The notes under the pieces: model-generated
Seen by the model: only the letters and a program-made list of their open reading frames with translations
Database searches by the model: none
Told to the model about the DNA's origin: nothing
Part shown: positions 1-12,250 of the stretch, piece after piece
Layout: each line of letters opens with the position of its first letter
Numbering within the stretch: position 1 is the first letter of the stretch
Position numbers and translations under genes: made by a program
Assembly: GCA_008694505.1 (NCBI GenBank)
Contig: VZDJ01004378.1
Span: forward strand, 5,407,532-5,471,531
Length of the DNA stretch: 64,000 nucleotides
DNA from: Cyanoderma ruficeps
Taxonomy: Eukaryota > Chordata > Aves > Passeriformes > Timaliidae
Direction of reading: 5' to 3'

Positions 1-2400
1 AATATACCTTTCAAAATCTCATAATCACTTGAAGAGTCAAGTGGTTTTTACTTCAATTAGCAGAAGTCATCTGGTACAGAGATTCTTCCTTGGCTGATGC
101 AAAAACAGGAATAGGTGACAGTAATTCTATAAATGTGAATACAAGGAAATCTTGATTCAAGTCAAAAATGAATCCATAAAACTGAACGAGGTATTATCTG
201 CTAGTTATAGTAATATACATTAATATAAGACTTGCCACACTATTTGGGCAATGGTTTCGTAATCTCAACTCCGTTGTATTCCCATTTCAGAAGAAAAAAA
301 ACTGTACCAAAATCAATATCACAGCTGTCTTTACATCTTTCATAGGTTTCATATTTATACTGCATTAAGAAATCAGGGAGAAGGAGTTGGACTGATCCTA
401 ATAAAACTTGATGAAATCAATGTATTCAGTTAATTACATTTTTATGACATTGTTCGTGTGCTTTTCAAATAACTGGCTTTGTATCCTGTTGTTCTTTTCT
501 GGTTTTATTCTCTATAATATATTCTCATAGTTTTCTCTTTAGAAGTTCTGCACTATATGATTTTTTTATTTGTATTAACTCAGCAGGTGGGTCTCCAAAC
601 TATGCATACACAAAACTGGTGTAACACTTAAAGCAGCTGGATATGGTCCCTTTTCACTGCTTCATGATACAGTTGCACTGTGTATGACTAGGACAATAAT
701 CCCCTCTTTTTATTGTTTTTTTAAATGAGAAAAGAGGGAGAAAACACACTGCAGGACAGCATTGTTGAGAAAATGAAATGAGAGCTACGATTAATAAATG
801 TGACTACATATAACTTTTTTCTTTGAGGAGTTGATTGCACCATGATGTGTCCCAAAAGAGGAGCTGTCTCCTGTGTAGAAGGAGGTCTCTGGGTAGAAGG
901 CAGTCTGTGGAAATATATGTGTATAGAAACAGTAATTTATTTGTGCAGAAATAATACATAAAAAATTCCAGTTTTGGCTTCATTAGAGAACACAAAATTC
1001 TGAATCCTTACACAAAGACAGGTCTTGTAATCTTTGATATTCAGGAATTGTTTTGAGTCTGTGGTTTAAAAAATGGCCTGAATGCCAGTTGCTGTTGCCT
1101 AGCAGATTATGGCCTTCTCTACATCCATCTCTCCATTTCTTCTCATCCCTGGCTCCAGACTTTCTTTGTAAAGTGAAACAACTCAACACAATTTCTATAC
1201 TTTCTTTCCCCAAGCAAAACTAACAAATGTTTTATATGTCATGCATTTTGATATGCATTTTTTTCATACCAGTAAATAAATAATTTTAAAAATTTAACAA
1301 AACCCTCAATCCAGTTCCTTTAGAATGCCTTTCATTAACTGTACGTTACCTTGAAACATTGCTAAAAGACAGTGTAAAGTGCAATTATTAAAAATCTTTG
1401 ATTTCATTTTATTTGGACCATTTATACTATAGTAGTTGGTAGCTGACAGATCTTCCCAGAAAAAAAATCACAAACTTGACTATCTTCACTTGTAAGGTGA
1501 AATATTTTCAAGAACTGTAGAATGTGGTTGTCAGCTGTTAGATTCTAATGAGAGAGGAAAGAAGTGTAATGTCATTCATTCGTATTTGCGGAAATCAATC
1601 TTTGCTGCAGACATGTGCTTCATTTGCACAGAGACAGAGCAGGCCCCAAAAAATGGGGCAGCTAATTGCACTGGTTTTTTAAGTAACATTTTTCTATCAC
1701 TTTCTCTTGAGTCTGGAAACCCTGTGTTTTTTATTCTCATGCTCTATTCAAAGGTGCAGAATTATGACTTTGCATTATGACTGGTATTCATATTATTAAT
1801 CTTAGAATATTTGGTGGTTTATAGATTCTTAGATTCCCGGTGAGAACATCCTATCCAGCTCTTACTTTTTTCTGTTTATTAGAGGAAAGAGAACTTATTT
1901 AAAGGCACAAAATAGGAGGTAACTTGAATTGCAGGTGATGGTTCTCTACTTTTGTGAGAACATTCCATTTAACAAATGTTTCTGTAGAGAAAAACTTCAC
2001 ACATTTTAAAGATAAAATGCGAGTATTGTGTTGTTGGTAGTAGAAATCCTGTCTTCATGTTTCTTTTTGTATCTGTTTCTCCAGTTCTTATCTATTCTAA
2101 TACACCTCGTTCATATGATTCATAATGGTCATAAAAGCAACTCCATTGTGTTCAAATTTTGTCATTTTTTCCTTTGGTTTCTTAGAATTACTAAGAAAGT
2201 GGAATGTTGGCATAACCTAAAGGGTTATCTGGCCTGAGAGTGTGTGAGCATCATGACTATGGGTTCAAAGGATTCAGTAATATACAAGAAGACAAATTTA
2301 TTTTCTAAATCTACTTTACTACAGGATAACACAAATACCACAAAAATTCCTTTTAGCAAGTAAACTACTACAAATTCACCACTATTAAATATATTTATGA
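1..2400. other. Unique AT-rich non-coding DNA
   Basis: I see no gene, RNA or clear repeat here. Open frames are at most 76 codons and lack the look of coding sequence. A phrase near 1823-1860 faintly recalls an old reptile-type interspersed repeat, but it is too short and diverged to call. Confidence 0.6.
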
Positions 2401-2660
2401 TTAATAAAGATAACATTATATTATCTTATATCAGCATTATATTATAAACAACATTATATTATATCAACAATCTATTATATCTAATAGATTATAATTTTCT
2501 TAATCTGTATCAATAAGTGTAATTTATTGGTAATCAGCTATTAGCAATTACTATCCTCAATCAGTAATATAATATCAATCAAACAGTATGGCAGCAATCA
2601 ATAAGAGCAACAATCAGTAACAGCAACAACCAAATAGGTACATATATATATATATATTAC
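2400..2660. repeat. AT-rich low-complexity tract with hairpin and (TA)n
   Basis: The stretch is built from short permuted words such as TATTATA, ATCAA and CAATCAGTAA. A perfect inverted repeat with 9-bp arms (2469-2477 and 2482-2490) and a 4-base loop lies inside it. It ends in a short TA dinucleotide run at about 2641-2658. This is low-complexity DNA; nothing suggests a gene. Confidence 0.75.
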
Positions 2661-2748
2661 AGATATACTACTATAAATATATCTTTACTGAAACCACTTG
2701 TCAACAATGCAGACAGGATTGATTGCTTACAGAAACGTGTGATGTGTA

Positions 2749-2754
2749 GCAAGT
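2749..2754. repeat. Left target-site duplication, GCAAGT
   Basis: The hexamer GCAAGT directly precedes the LTR and is repeated exactly on its other side at 3388-3393. A 6-bp duplication is usual for class II (ERVK or alpharetrovirus-like) integrases, whereas ERVL usually gives 5 bp and class I gives 4 bp. Confidence 0.8.
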
Positions 2755-3387
2755 TGTGGTGGTCTGGTGTGTGTCGGGCCCCCTGTCCCGCGTTGCCTGG
2801 CCAGCCCTGACACCGGCCGCAGTGAAGGTTCGGTTCGGTGTCCTGAGATCCTTCCCTGATCCTGTGGGGCCTTGCTGCAGTGGCAGCGTGAGCAGGGACG
2901 AGGAATAAAGGAAGGACTCTGATGGGGAACTTCTGCTGGAGTTTATTGAGGCCCACACGGGACCATGTGTCCCCCAGAGTGTCTGCCCATGAGAGCGCAG
3001 ATCTCCCTCGTGTAACACCTTAAGGATGGGGGTGGAGAAAGGGGGAAGGGCACAGTGGGGAACCAGTCAGGGGTATGGAGAGGGTGACCCTGTACATAAA
3101 AGACAATCAACAGAACAAATCCATAATGCGAGGGAGGGAACTCCTTGGATCCTGGCCAATCACTCGATGCCCTCCCTGGAACTTTCCAGACACAGGATGA
3201 GGCCCCCAAGTGACTGACAGGATTCAGGGGTTCCTTAACTGATGATTGACACATAACTATAACTCGAGGGAAACCATGAAGGGTTAAATGTGGAGTACAT
3301 GGAACAAACTATTACAACTTATAAAAAACATAAAACAAGGAATAAATACATACAGAAAACTGATAAAACCAAAAACACACCACTACA
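2755..3387 (-). mobile_element. Solo LTR of an endogenous retrovirus, 633 bp
   Basis: Read on the minus strand, the element starts TGTAGTGG at 3387 and ends CCACCACA at 2755, the TG...CA form of retroviral LTRs with imperfect inverted ends. It is bounded by a perfect 6-bp direct duplication. On the minus strand an AATAAA polyadenylation signal lies at 2942-2947 and a weak TATA-like TTTTATG about 150 bp before it (about 3093-3099), giving a U3-R-U5 order. The region 2760-3230 is much richer in GC and CpG than its surroundings. No gag, pol or env sequence flanks it, so it is a solo LTR left by LTR-LTR recombination. The exact TSD suggests a fairly recent insertion. The ORFs of about 100 codons inside it are LTR sequence, not genes. 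Confidence 0.85.
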
Positions 3388-3393
3388 GCAAGT
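3388..3393. repeat. Right target-site duplication, GCAAGT
   Basis: Exact copy of the hexamer at 2749-2754. The pair fixes both ends of the solo LTR to the base. Confidence 0.8.
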
Positions 3394-4861
3394 GAATTAG
3401 ACAGATTTCAGAAGGAGCCAAATGATCCCAAAGGGTGACACAGCCATCCCAGAGACAGGAGGAAAAACCAAACCAGGCTGTTGGAAACATGAGACAGTGA
3501 AGAAAATGCAAAGCTCAATATGTGATAGGGTCTATGGGGCAAACATGAAAACCAGATGGAGGTGTTGTGGTTGGTGTTGCTGTGGCATTAGGGAAAAACC
3601 TGGAGTGAGGTGCCTTTTCTTCTAATTGGTTTTGTACAAACCAAGTACACCTCCTACCAGGAAATATTCAATACAATGCAACTACGCAGAATGGAAGGTT
3701 TGACCACACACCCATCCACAGCCATACGCACTATAGTGGTTAATAAGGTATAAATTGTACCCCAATTTCATATGTAATTGGGTGATGAGAACTTGACACA
3801 AAGGTTATAGGCAAAGATTAATGGGTTTGTCATCCTCTTCTTGCCCAAAAAGGGTGCCTTTTGGTAAGTCTTCCATCTTTGGCTATGCTGAGTGTTGACC
3901 CAGGAAACTAAACTTGTGATTGTAGTCATATTATTAATGCTATATATTCTGCAGTTACTGCATTTGTCACCAGCAATCCCAAAGAACCATATATGCTGCA
4001 TTCAATAAACAGTGCTATTTATGAACCTGACTGGCTCTTCTGAATGCAACAGGACCTAAAGTTACTAGACTATTCATGCAGCCAGATTTGGGCCTTTAGT
4101 TAAGCTTTTGCAACACAAACCAAGCACAAAAAAGGAGGGAAACAGAAAAATAACAGGGTCTCACTTCACAAATTATCTGTGTTGTAGAGTCTGGAGTCAG
4201 CCAGGAAGCCTCAGTGACAGTCCAAGGTCTAGCAGAAAGTTTGTTCTGAGTGTTCATATTTATGAAATTAAAACTACGTGCAGCGCAGTAAACTCTTAGA
4301 GAGAGAGGCTCTATTTAGGATAAAACTCAAATCCTTTATATATCAAAGATGTATCATCACAACTTCAGGCAGCTAATGGATGCTGGTAATTCTGATTTTT
4401 CATCTCTAACTGCCAATAGATGATGGGGTTTTTGATTCGTTTTTCAGTTCAATTTTTTTTCCCAGATTGCTCTCACTTTTACCAATAATAAGTGGCCATT
4501 ACACTTTCTTGGCTTTGAACTTATGACTCCTATCTCAGCACGTTTCCACTTTCTAGGTACCTCAGCTGTACTACAAAGAGGTCAGCTGCACTTTTCAAGG
4601 ATTTTTCTTGTCTGAAGGCCTAGTTCCCAAGTACAGGCCCCAGGCTGGCCTGAAATTTCTGTCAGTGTTTTTTATCAGACAATTTCTTTTGTTCAGTATA
4701 ACATTCAGCCATTATAATCAGGCCAGCTCTATGGCTGCTCACATCACATGGTCACAAATGATCAATTTAAAATATGATCTTTCTGATTATCTTTTTAATA
4801 GAAAATTGATACAGATTAATCAACTTTCTGTTCAGTTGTGGTCCAACAGAGATATAGCCCT
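3394..4861. other. Non-coding DNA, no recognised feature
   Basis: I see no gene or repeat family that I can name. The part nearest the LTR (3400-3700) is unlike retroviral internal sequence, which supports the solo-LTR reading. Confidence 0.5.
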
Positions 4862-4926
4862 TAGGGACTCCATGATCTTAGAGCTCTTTTTTATCCTTAA
4901 CTGTTCTACGAATCTATGATTCTATA
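4862..4926 (+). mobile_element. CR1 LINE 3' tail fragment
   Basis: The order CCATGATCTTAGAG, a short pyrimidine stretch, then repeated TTCTACGAATCTATGATTCTA matches the end of avian CR1 elements, which finish in short ATTCTATG-type repeats rather than poly(A). Only about 65 bp remain, as expected for a severely 5'-truncated insertion. Confidence 0.7.
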
Positions 4927-7710
4927 TTTTGTCTTGTGGGTGCGGAGGGCACACAAAACAAAAAGAAAACCACTTTCCCTAGTAGGATTGTTATAATCTT
5001 CTTGATGACACTGAGCCAGCTGCCCTGGAGCAGTAAAACTTACAGAATTATATATCCACGACACTTCTTACAAATTCTCAGTACACCTCACATTACCTTA
5101 CTTGTGCTTTTTTTTTAGAGTGAGTAGGACTCCTCTTGTCTTAATTTAGTCATATGAGTTTTTAAACTGAAATAGTAAGGGTGACTCCTGTGTCAAATGA
5201 GAGAGGTAAACAAATCAGGAGAGAGACTTGGCCCATGTATAACCATTGCCTAAACTGAGTAGCTGGAATTCCTTTCTGGCTATGTGTGTCATTCCACTGA
5301 ATTTAGATTAAATGTAGTGCAATCTTCAATCTGATAGAATCTACTGATTCTGATATAACTTTGGTAGGAAGTATTATATACCTTTTCTACCTTCCTAGTT
5401 TTGTGTCATCTTACAGGTTGTCTGCAGTGGTGTTTCGTAATCTGAAACTTCAAGTCAAATTGACCTTGCCAAATTACAGTGCTACTGTCCATTCTTTATC
5501 AGCGCTTTTTTTGGCCAACATTCACTTGCTTGGAAAGCTGTCATTCAATTATTAAAAGATAAAGTGAGGTCTCACTGATTTTTTGTTCCCCATGACTATT
5601 ACATTTGTGTTCCCTGTCAGATACTTAGATTTTTACTGGGATATGTACCCCTAAATTTGTCTTCTGACCTGTGTATGATTTTTTAGTAGCAATGCAAACT
5701 GTCTGCAACCTGTATCAAAAATTACTGAATTTTCTGTCCCTCTATCAGATGGAATAAGGTTCAGTTTCCATCTGAGAATTTTCTTCAAAATCCATCTAGC
5801 ATGGACGATGCCTATGTGGGCTAACATAGAGACTTTAATATCCATTACAAGAAAAGTATAGAAAATAGAAAAGTGCAAGGAGCTTTGTGAAATTCTGGAA
5901 GGATAAAAAGAAAAAACAAAATCAATTGAAAGATGCAGTTAAAGTACACTAAGCTTTATTTGAGTATTAAACTATACAATAGAAGAGTTCACTGAATATG
6001 TTCCCTGAGGACAATACATGAAAAGATCTGCTTTGAATTTGAAACTTTAGCAAACTTTTACTTCTATCTGTCAATGAGTCCAGATTGGCAGACCTAGTAG
6101 AATTATTGAATATAATAGCCTTTTTTTTTCCTAAATATATAATACAATATGCAGTTTATTGTATTACACCTCTTAAAATCAAATTAGATTGCATTTGATA
6201 GATTAAATTTGGCTATCAAAGTATAGATGGTATATATTTGATTTAGATTGTTTTGCTAACTTTTGATTGTTGATTGTTTTTTCTAATTTTTGAGACAATA
6301 TCTTAAACTTGAGTTTACCTCTTGTTAATCATACCTGTAAATCTTGCTATTATTTATGATTGGCAATTATTGAAAACCAAAATCCACTTTTTGGTGATCA
6401 GTAAACAGCTTTCTAGCCTAGAGAATAATTGTGTAGGACAAGCTGTGAAAATAACCTCCAAATGATACTTTTGTTTTGAAGTAATTTAAGACCTTGAATC
6501 CTTTGTGTAGACCATAAATAGCAGTACTAAATGGGTTTTTTTTTGTGATGTAGCAGTGAAGGGGTCAGTTAGCACATCTATTCATTTCAAATTGCTTCCA
6601 CTGACACCAGACCTGTCCCTTCATCACCACAGAGGGAGATGAAGAGAAATAATGAATGAACTAAAAATAGAGAAGTGAATCTATTTGAGGATGACCTGAT
6701 AGAAAGTCATAAAGAAAGGCAGAGGAAACCATCTGGATATTTTCTGAACAGTAACCTAGGGTGACATTTGTCTCTGTTGAAGACATGGAGTCTTTTGACT
6801 GTCCTCATTGTCCTTAGAATTTCCCCTTTTGTTTCTCAAGTTTTGAATCCTTTTTCTTCTCCCCACTGTTACCAACTTGATCTTTACTCCTCAACATTGA
6901 AAATTTTAAAAAATCTAATTAAACAAAAGTACAGCTTTTCCTAATAAGAAAAGAAACAAGATTTTAGGTCCATCGTATGGCAAATACATGGTCCCAGTTA
7001 AGAACTTAGATAAAAGTTGTGGTGACAAAGCTATAACCCATATTTTGTTCCCCCAGCGTTACTTAGATGGAGGCAATATTGAAGGACAAAAAGATCACGG
7101 CAAAGGGGCAGAGAGCTTTGAGTTCAAATGTGATTTATTTTGGAAATTATAAATAAATCTAAAGCAACGAAAGAAGCTTAAGAAGTTGGAATTTGATTTA
7201 TCTTTTATAGCATTATTTAATCCTACTGAGAGTAAGAAGAAAGGGGAAATTGAATTTTTATTTATGGTGTAAAGCATTCCAAAAAGTTATTGAAAAAGGG
7301 ACAAACCTTCTGCATAATTTCAGTTCAGAGTAATTAAATAGTGGAGAGGCTCTGATTTCCAACAGGAATTACAACATAGCACTTTGAGACTTTATTATGT
7401 ACAGACTTCTGGCAAGTATGTGAATAAGATGTGAAATTGAAAGGAGACACCAGAGTATGAGGGCAGGAACACCTGTTTCAAATGTCTTCTCATTCCTGTT
7501 CAGAAATAATTCCTTAATCAGAGTTCATTTTGTTGCTGGCAACATTAAACACTCTCAAGATGAGTGCATGGTCCAAGTAGTGGCTAAAATAAACATTAAT
7601 GCACCAAGCCCCAAGAAACTGATCACAAAATAGCACCTCAGAAGTGTCAGGGACATCGGGCTGAACGCAGCAGCCCAGCAGAGAGAAGGTGGCTGCAACT
7701 CCCTGCCCTT
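4927..7710. other. Unique AT-rich DNA
   Basis: No gene or confident repeat. A stretch at about 5385-5430 contains a phrase resembling the antisense of the CR1 reverse-transcriptase region, but the match is short and its surroundings do not continue the family. Confidence 0.5.
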
Positions 7711-7790
7711 GGGTCCACGCTGAGCCAAGGGGAGAGATCACCTCCCTCCGCCTAGAGCAACCCACTAGCATGCACTGCCATGTGAGCAGA
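7711..7790 (-). mobile_element. Possible antisense CR1 fragment
   Basis: The phrase around GCTGAGCCAAGGGGAG and ATCACCTCCCTCCGCC resembles the antisense of the downstream part of CR1 ORF2, where GCTGAGCAGAGGGGA and ATCACCTCCCTC are common. The patch is richer in GC than its neighbours. The match covers only about 50-80 bp, so it may be coincidental. A 143-codon minus-strand open frame (7514-7945) runs over it and is probably chance. Confidence 0.35.
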
Positions 7791-8120
7791 AATAGTGTCT
7801 GAGTTCTTGTTAGAGCTGAAATTATGCACTCCCATAATATGTCACACTCCAGCAGAAAAAAAAAATCCAAAGAACTGGTGTTAGGAAGGGTGGAAAGAGG
7901 GAAAAGAAATTTGAATGTACTGCTCAGGCTAATAGTCTGTCTCACAACTTCTTTTTTAGCATTCTATTCAAATATTATTTTTCTAGCTCAACTTCTGTAA
8001 TATTCTCTAAAAAAAATTGATGTCAAAGCTAGGAATTAAAAGGACAATAATCTAAGAGCACAGAAAGAGAAATCTCTAAATGTTTAAAACACAATTAAGC
8101 GACAGAAAAAAATGTGGGAA

Positions 8121-8609
8121 GAAGCTCCTCAGTTCAAGGAATACAAGGAACTGCTGGAGTGGGGTCAGTGAAGGCTGCAGATATGCTTAGGGGTCTGGAG
8201 CATCTCTCTTATGAGGAAAGGGTGAGGGTGCTGGTCCTGTTCAACCTCAAGAGGAGATGACCGAGGGGGAACCTCATCAATGCACACAAGGTGGTGTCAG
8301 GAGGATTGGGACAAACTCTTTTCAGTGGTGCCCAGCATCAAGACAATTATGGCAGAAACTGGCACATTGCAAGTTCCATCTGAATATGAGGAAAAGCTTC
8401 TTTACTTTGAGGGTTACAGAGAATGGGAAGAGGCTGCCTAGAGTGCTTGTGGGTTCTCCTCTTGACCTACTCAAACTGCACCTCAACATAATGCTGTGAG
8501 ATCTGCTCTAGGTGAACCTGTTTTAGTAGGGAGGTTGAACTAGATGATTTCCAGAGGTCGCTTTCAACCAGAGGTCTCTTTCAACCTCAGCCATTACACT
8601 ACTCTGTGA
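8121..8609 (+). mobile_element. CR1 LINE, 5'-truncated 3' end
   Basis: About 490 bp match the last part of ORF2 and the 3' UTR of avian CR1 in order: the AGCTCCTCAG and GGAACTGCTGGAG start, GGAGCATCTC..TATGAGGAAAGG, TCAGTGGTGCCCAG, AGTTCCATCTGAATATGAGGAAAA, and the tail with GAGGTTGAACTAGATGATTTCCAGAGG and a CTGTGAA-type end. It is non-coding now. The tail carries a local 17-bp tandem duplication (8553-8569 and 8570-8586, one mismatch) not normal for the family. The sharp 5' truncation is typical of target-primed reverse transcription. Confidence 0.9.
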
Positions 8610-11600
8610 AAGCCTTTAAAACTGCTTGGAAGGCTTTCTAAAGTAATACTTTTAAATGTGCACATAATTTTTGTGGTGACTGGAAGGCTATAAAGCAACT
8701 CCAGTGCAAGCAAGTTTTTACTTTCACTACTAATATTTCTCATGTGACACAGGAATAAATTGGGCCCAAAGTGTCAGCTTAAGTGTTTGTGACTAACATG
8801 GGAAATTTAAGAAATATAAACCCTCTCAAACCTTGGAAAAGAAAGCCTGGCTCTTGGGGAATGTATTTGATCTTTAATTTTGCTTTACTCTGCATCCAGA
8901 GCAAACTATCTTTTTTTTTCTTGGCTATGAATAATTTTTCAATACAGGCAAGCTATTATCACTGCTTCTAAACAACTAAATAATAAAATTTAAACAAACA
9001 ACAACAGAAAAAGGATCTATTCTCCCTTCCTCTGTTTTCTGACATCACAGAACTGTGGAATCAGTTGTAGGGTTAACAAAATTTTGACTGTCTCGCTCAG
9101 AGCAGAAAATTGTTATTAGCTACTTGGCAGTAAAGAAGTGAGAGCACGCCATCAGCACCCAGACCTTTCAGCTTCTAGAAATTGGTCCCATTGGAAGCAT
9201 GCACTTGATGTTAAAAAATGAACTCTGCTACATGTTCTGAACGGGTGAAGAAGAAAACAAAGCAACTACTCAGGCACTGTAATTGGAGCAAAAAAATATA
9301 TATTCTGGTCCAAAATGAGTTAACAAGCCTAATTTTGGAGATAAGCAAGGAGTGATCTGAGCACAACCTAAACTAGTATATTTTTTCCATCCATCTGCAC
9401 TTCAATATTTCTATCACTTATTTCTCAATTTTAATATTGTTTCCTTTTAATTTCTAATCTCTTTAGTCATGATAATTTTGTAGAATTGGGGATATTAAAT
9501 ACTTGAATGATAGGAGAGTAATTCACACTGTCAGGGTTTGAGGTGAGATTTCGTTCCACTTCTGGAAAGCTGTGGAAAAGAGTTTCAGATAAGTATTAAT
9601 TCATTGCCAATTACATAAAAGATCATACTACATGTACACTTTCTAGTCAGAAGAGCAAAAACATGTTTCCAAAAGAAGTAAAATGACTGTCAGCTAGATT
9701 TTTGGAAAGTATGGTTGTATTTTGGAAAGCCTGGTTGTAAGTATACTTTGAGAATCCAAAATTAGCAAAGATGACCTACATGATTTATTTTTTCATCTTG
9801 TTTACTCTGAGATTTGAGTTACTTGTGAGCTATTCATGAACCGCATGAGCACATGGAATATAAAGGCTCTAAGATATAATGCATCTTAACACATNACATG
9901 TATCCTGTCACCATGGATGAAGACAATGTGCTGTAAATTAAGGCATGTGGTGGCCACATTCATCAAATACCTCTAGGTGTCCTTCAGTTTGTGCAGATGT
10001 TAAAGCTGGTGTTTCTCAGCAGGTTGGGAAAACAGCAATGAGATTATCAAAATGGATATCGAGATTTTGCAAATATTCAACCATATGGGTCTGTCAAAAT
10101 CACATTGCAGTTAATGAAAATAATTATATTTGAAAGAGCCTGTTGAATCTGAACTATTAGAAATCATAACTGCACACAGTTCCCTGGCTTTGTAAGTTCT
10201 TATTCAGGAATCCTCAAGAAATGCTTTTACATCAAAAAGAGTTTGTATGAGTAAAGATTGTGTCAAGCACTGCAAGGAAGCAAGTTATGAATTCTGTATA
10301 ATAACTAAAAATCCTAATTTGAGTTTTACTGACATTCATTCCCACTAAGAGGAGTTAGCTTGCCAGATTTCTGTGTTAAAAAAAAATAAAATGTATCCTT
10401 AGTAAACCAAGCCTTCTAAAAACACAGTGCAATACAACAAAAGTGAATACTAATAATATCCAAATATGATCAAAAGTATCCTTGCCAAATATTAAAACTA
10501 ATCACATCTTGAACAAAGAAGCAACCATGATGCAGTGCTGTTTTTTAAAATTACTACAATGCTGTTCTCATTACTTACTACTAAAAGCTGTGCATCTTTT
10601 TTTTTTTACCCACAAATATAGTCTCTGATCCAGAAAAAACAAAATACATGGTTTATTCATTTTTCTTGCAGATCAGATATTGATAAACACTGACTTGTAT
10701 GGCTATAGCCTAACAACCATATTTTCAGATTTCTACTAAGATCATAAATGAGGGAAATTTCTCTTTTATATAACTTTTAAAAAACCCAAACAGGACAAAC
10801 AGAAATATGAATAACAATCTCTTCAGTAATCAGGGCTCTGTGTTTTGTTTGTCAATTTAATTGTAATAAATATTTGAGGGGGTTATTTAGGTTTTAAAGG
10901 TGTTTTGTTTTGCTCTTTTCTGTTTTGGGTTTTGTCCCCCAATGTTACATTCTGTTATATTAAGCATTTTAAGTGTTATTGTAAGGATTAATCAGTGAGG
11001 CTTTTTTTTCCTGTGTATCTCTATGTGATAGAACAAAGAGGAAATGGTAGTTTGTAGGGCAGTGTTCTCTTTAATTAATACAAACTTTTTAAACATATGA
11101 AACAGAACCATTTTACTATTGGCATCACTTCTTGGCTTAGGTATTACACAGTCATAATTCTCAGGATGATACTGGTGGGCTTTGGCAGAGCTGTGCAGTA
11201 CTGAGACCTCCAAACTGTGCAGAGGACATAACCTTGTCATGGATCACCTCATCTTTCATTGTTGGAGCTAATGCATACAAGCAGGGGTCATAGCCTACAT
11301 GTGAGATGTATAATTGTTGAGCGGAATGAGGGCAGTGCAATGTCCACAATTCTTCTATGATGCATATGATTAAAATAAAGAGAAATACAACAAATAGGCA
11401 CATAAAGAGCATATTGATAAGATGAGCTCTTTTGGTTCCAGTCAGCAGCAGCATTTATTTTACTGGTTAAAAATGAGGTATAAAGCAATGAGTATTAGCC
11501 ATGTTTTAAAGGTTGAGGAGAATGTGATAAGAAAAAGCCTGTGGTAGATCATTTGAGATGAATAGCTCAGCACTTTTAAGAATTTAGTGTCTATTTTTCC

Positions 11601-12250
11601 CATTCCTCAGCCGGGAGCTAAGTAACTCTTAAATCAATATCAAGAGACCATTCAATTACAAAAAAAGTGAGATTAAAAAGTGTACATGGAGACATAATCC
11701 TGAAGATATGGAACACATCAAAGAAGTGGGAAAGGCCCAAAAGCAAGTGTTTTACCAATATGGTTGTACCTGTAGTACAGCATTCTGAAATATCATTCCG
11801 AAATCTTTCCTACCTGCAGCAGAGATGGTGAGGAAGTAACAGTGATCACATTTTAGAGTGACTGAAAGAAAAATATTTGGGGCATTCAGATATGGGTTTG
11901 GCATGAAAAAATTGTACTGTGAGAATTATTGAATGATAGGCTGTAGGCCAGGGGATTGTGAAGGAAGAAACATATTAATTGCAATATATTTATCCATGTT
12001 TCTAACATCTTTTATGATGGCATTTTTAAAGCTTCATATTTGCAACCAAATTATAATCTTTATTACTTCTTGCATTTAAAATAAATGTATGGGATTTTTT
12101 TCTATGTTTATATCTTTTAATTTGCACCAGTTTGGAAACTTCAACTGGATAAGAAAAGGTCGGTTTTTGGTCAATGTTATTTTCATACCATTTGCTCTGG
12201 TGATGGATTCATAACACAAGGGGTATTTTTTTAGCCAAAAACTTACTGTT
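8610..12250. other. Unique AT-rich DNA with one N
   Basis: No gene or confident repeat. One ambiguous base lies at 9895 between two ACAT words. A minus-strand open frame of 97 codons (11161-11454) contains a hydrophobic run that could form one membrane helix, and two other frames overlap it. I recognise no family, and this length is expected by chance. Confidence 0.5.

Noticed and set aside
1823..1880. Old reptile-type MIR/CR1-like repeat
   Set aside because: Only one short phrase (TAGATTCTTAGATTCCCGG) is suggestive; there is no second landmark in order.
5385..5560. Antisense CR1 reverse-transcriptase remnant
   Set aside because: One phrase (CCTAGTTTTGTGTCATC) resembles CR1, but the flanking sequence does not follow the element, so chance similarity cannot be excluded.
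7514..7945. 143-codon minus-strand open frame
   Set aside because: About one frame of this length is expected by chance at this base composition. It overlaps a possible CR1 scrap and has no recognised domain or splice context.
9530..9580. LTR start (TGTCAGGGTTTGAGG)
   Set aside because: The TG-starting phrase resembles some bird LTR starts, but no further LTR landmark or matching end follows.
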